Source: Phycisphaerae bacterium
Lineage (GTDB): Bacteria > Planctomycetota > Phycisphaerae > Phycisphaerales > SM1A02
Reading direction: 5' to 3'
Assembly: GCA_002591705.1 (NCBI GenBank)
Contig: PAAB01000061.1
Coordinates: forward strand, 11,958 to 20,086
DNA: 8,129 nt
Both the position numbers and the translations under genes were made by a program. This document shows positions 6,389 through 8,129 of the stretch, piece by piece; the first letter of the stretch is position 1, and the number at the start of each line of letters is the position of its first letter. The notes under the pieces were generated by a model that was not told the DNA's origin, ran no database searches, and saw nothing but the letters and a program-made list of their open reading frames with translations.

Positions 6389-7528
6389 ATGCTGATGATG
6401 AAACGAACGGTCTATGACGTTGTGGTGGTCGGAGGAGGTGCTGCAGGCATCGGGGTGTCCGTCACGCTGCAGGACGCCGGCATCGAAAACTTCCTGGTCG
6501 TCGAGCGGCACACCGTGGGAAGCTCGTTTGCCGCATGGCCCGACGAGACCCGCTTCATCACTCCGTCGTTCACCACCAACTCGGTGGGCATGCTGGATCT
6601 GAACTCGATTGCCATCGGTACTTCGCCGGCCTACAGCCTCAAGGTCGAGCATCCGACCGGCCTCGACTACGCCCGCTACGTCAGGCTGGTCGCCAGCCAG
6701 AATGAGATTCCGGTCCGCGAGAAGACGAATGTCCTTCGGGTGTCGAAGATCGGCGACGAGTTCGTCATCGATACGGACACGGACACCATCCGCGCCCGGC
6801 ACGTGATCTGGGCGGCCGGTGAGTTCCAGTATCCGAGCCTCAGCGAATTCACGGGAAGCGAACTCTGCCGACACACCGCGATGATCGACAGCTACGAAAG
6901 CCTCGAGGGCGACGACTTCGTGGTGATCGGTGGATTCGAAAGCGGCATCGACGCTGCGTACCACCTGGCGGAGCGCGCACGACCGGTCCGGGTGTTCGAA
7001 TGCGACCGCCCGTGGGAGGAGACGACCTCCGATCCCAGTTCCGCACTGTCCACGTTCACCCGAGAACGAATGAGCGAGCCCTGCTTTCCGAGAAACGTCA
7101 AGCTCTACCCCGGCACCCTGGTCCACGCCGTCTCGCGAACCGGCCGCACCTATGAGATCGCCACGATCGACATCGCGACCATGGACGAACGGACGTTCCG
7201 CACCACCTCGCAGCCGATCCTGGCGGGCGGTTTCGATGGTGGGCAGAAACTCGTGATGGATCTGTTCGAGCAGCGCGATGACGGCTTCCCGCTCCTGAAC
7301 GACGATGACGAGTCGACGATCGTCCCGGGCCTTCACCTCTGCGGCCCCGCCGTCCGCCACGACGGCCACATCTTCTGCTTCATCTTCAAGTACCGCATGC
7401 GTTTCGCGGTGGTTGCAAAGAAGATCGCCACCACATTGGGACTGCCGGCACCGCTCCTCGAGGACTACCGGAGCTGGGGAATGTACCTGGATGACCTGTC
7501 CTGTTGCGGAGGGGAATGCACATGCTGA
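6389..7528 (+). CDS. FAD/NAD(P)-dependent oxidoreductase (CzcO/YpdA-like) with Cys-rich C-terminal tail
   Basis: A 379-residue cytoplasmic flavoprotein with two Rossmann sites. The FAD site is GGGAAG at 15-20, with acidic E39 closing the first beta-alpha-beta unit; the NAD(P) site is GGFESG at 181-186, where the third glycine of GxGxxG is Phe. A late motif GLHLCGPAVRHDGHIFCFIF resembles the second FAD contact of this superfamily. It lacks the CxxC redox pair of thioredoxin reductases, so the family fit is to CzcO (COG2072) or YpdA-like proteins rather than TrxR. It ends in CCGGECTC (372-379), four Cys in eight residues, suggesting a redox relay or soft-metal site like the C-terminal Cys pair of mercuric reductase. 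The ATG at 6389 is followed by in-frame ATGs at 6395 and 6398; none has a clear Shine-Dalgarno, so the start is uncertain by a few codons. It is the first gene of a two-gene unit behind an operator-controlled promoter. The substrate is unknown. Confidence 0.85.
   Translation: MLMMKRTVYDVVVVGGGAAGIGVSVTLQDAGIENFLVVERHTVGSSFAAWPDETRFITPSFTTNSVGMLDLNSIAIGTSPAYSLKVEHPTGLDYARYVRLVASQNEIPVREKTNVLRVSKIGDEFVIDTDTDTIRARHVIWAAGEFQYPSLSEFTGSELCRHTAMIDSYESLEGDDFVVIGGFESGIDAAYHLAERARPVRVFECDRPWEETTSDPSSALSTFTRERMSEPCFPRNVKLYPGTLVHAVSRTGRTYEIATIDIATMDERTFRTTSQPILAGGFDGGQKLVMDLFEQRDDGFPLLNDDDESTIVPGLHLCGPAVRHDGHIFCFIFKYRMRFAVVAKKIATTLGLPAPLLEDYRSWGMYLDDLSCCGGECTC
7508..7514 (+). promoter_or_regulatory. Shine-Dalgarno GGAGGGG inside the flavoprotein Cys-tail codons
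   Basis: GGAGGGG lies 7 bases before the ATG at 7522 and also encodes the Gly-Gly of CCGGECTC. It decides the start of the small membrane protein and implies translational coupling with the upstream gene. Confidence 0.75.
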
Positions 7529-7776
7529 ACCAGGACAAGGACACCGCCCGTCGGTCGCTGGTCGGAAGGATGCTTCGGATCGAATGGCTCGGACAGACCG
7601 TTGCCAGCGTGTGCTGGATCATCAGCGTCTTCGCATACGGCCTGGAATCGACCGGAGACTACCTCCAGTTGACCTCTGCGTCGGCCTGGTTCATCGCGAA
7701 CGCATCCACTCTGGCACCGAAGCGACGCGGCTCCCGATCCACGGCGCACGACCACACTTCGCTGCAGGAGGGCTGA
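7522..7776 (+). CDS. Small two-helix membrane protein, coupled to the flavoprotein
   Basis: An 84-residue protein I do not recognise. The ATG at 7522 is chosen for its strong Shine-Dalgarno; an upstream in-frame TTG at 7504 has no such support. The gene overlaps the flavoprotein stop by 7 bases. Two hydrophobic segments are visible: about 23-41 (LGQTVASVCWIISVFAYGL) and a weaker one about 47-65 (YLQLTSASAWFIANASTLA), joined by a short acidic turn (ESTGD). Basic clusters RR/R at 10-19 and KRR at 67-69 suggest both ends are cytoplasmic (positive-inside rule). One Cys (C31) lies within the first helix. The coupling suggests it recruits the flavoprotein to the membrane or works on the same substrate; this is inference. 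It ends 9 bases before the convergent carotenoid gene. Confidence 0.7.
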   Translation: MLNQDKDTARRSLVGRMLRIEWLGQTVASVCWIISVFAYGLESTGDYLQLTSASAWFIANASTLAPKRRGSRSTAHDHTSLQEG

Positions 7777-7785
7777 CGACGGGGG

Positions 7786-8129
7786 TCAGGTGCCGACCAG
7801 CTCCCCCACCGGCGTGCCGTTCGGCATGCGGCACTCGACACCCAGTTCGCCCAGCACATCCCTGGCGGTGGCCATGGCCCCGAGGAAGATCACGGGCAGC
7901 CCGGATCCGGGGTGCGTTCCACCCCCGACCATCCAGAGCCCGTCGCAGGTGGGCCAGCGGTGCTTGGGACGGAAGATGGCCATCTGCCGGAGCGTATGCG
8001 ACAGGCTAAAGGCGGCGCCGAAGTGGATGTTGGTGTCGGCCCAGGTGTCCGGGGTGTGGTGCAGTTCCGTGACGATTCGACCTTCCAGATCGACGTTCAT
8101 CTGATCACGCAGGGTCTTCAGAACCATGT
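7786..8129 (-). CDS. CrtI/CrtN-family carotenoid desaturase or oxygenase, C-terminal part
   Basis: The last 114 or so residues of an FAD-dependent carotenoid enzyme; the frame runs off the right edge, so the Met at 8127 is internal. The family's C-terminal FAD-binding signature is clear: GAAFSLSHTLRQMAIFRP, then LWMVGGGTHPGSGLPVIF and LGAMATARDVL, matching the phytoene desaturase pattern of RP, VGxGTHPGxGxP and a helix ending the protein. Such enzymes act at the membrane on C30 or C40 polyenes, as desaturases or as related oxygenases or isomerases; the C-terminus alone does not separate CrtI, CrtN, CrtP and CrtD types. It suggests a carotenoid cluster continuing to the right. It converges with the small membrane protein gene. 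Confidence 0.85.
   Translation of the reverse strand, partial: MVLKTLRDQMNVDLEGRIVTELHHTPDTWADTNIHFGAAFSLSHTLRQMAIFRPKHRWPTCDGLWMVGGGTHPGSGLPVIFLGAMATARDVLGELGVECRMPNGTPVGELVGT

Noticed and set aside
6383..7369. 328-codon minus-strand ORF opposite the flavoprotein
   Set aside because: The plus strand carries both Rossmann motifs; the antisense product looks like codon-bias shadow.
7773..7789. CTGAC/GTCAG stem between the convergent stops as a bidirectional terminator
   Set aside because: The pairing arises mainly because both genes end in TGA facing each other; five pairs with no T-runs.
1..8129. CRISPR arrays, tRNA or rRNA genes, insertion sequences
   Set aside because: No regularly spaced repeats, cloverleaf-like sequences, rRNA-like stretches or transposase motifs were seen.

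Overview
The window is GC-rich bacterial DNA. The best organism clue is the secreted protein at 3361-4107, whose C-terminus pairs a PAPG box with a short hydrophobic run and an RKRRR tail. I associate this PEP-CTERM-like signal with Planctomycetota, especially Phycisphaerae. A class II lanthipeptide synthetase and a CrtI-type carotenoid gene fit such a pigmented, natural-product-making bacterium. The assignment is inference from protein style; no rRNA or other taxonomic marker is present.

Layout. (1) 1-2912 (+): most of a LanM lanthipeptide synthetase, cut at the left edge. Its cyclase carries a Cys-Cys-Gly zinc motif instead of the usual Cys-His-Gly, as in the ProcM-type enzymes known for relaxed substrate choice. 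(2) 2913-3360: a 448-base stretch without a confident gene. It holds a 124-codon ORF with a good Shine-Dalgarno, an overlapping 78-codon Cys-containing ORF, and an inverted repeat and promoter-like box just before the next gene. (3) 3361-4107 (+): the exported, surface-sorted protein. (4) 4123-5994 (-): RecQ helicase, complete and convergent with the preceding gene. (5) 5995-6388: a divergent intergenic region with a sigma70-like promoter whose -10 is overlapped by a strong 28-base dyad, a probable repressor site. (6) 6389-7528 and 7522-7776 (+): an overlapping two-gene unit, an FAD/NAD(P) oxidoreductase ending in a Cys-rich tail plus a small two-helix membrane protein. (7) 7786-8129 (-): the C-terminal part of a CrtI/CrtN-family carotenoid desaturase, cut at the right edge.

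How the genes work together. Only the flavoprotein and small membrane protein are clearly co-expressed: the stop and start overlap, and the Shine-Dalgarno of the second gene lies in the Cys-tail codons of the first. They look like one regulated redox or metal module. LanM would modify precursor peptides encoded elsewhere, probably upstream; no convincing precursor, transporter or protease lies downstream here. RecQ and the desaturase appear to be unrelated neighbours. The points most worth following are the CCG-type LanM with its unexplained downstream region, and the dyad-controlled flavoprotein/membrane-protein pair.
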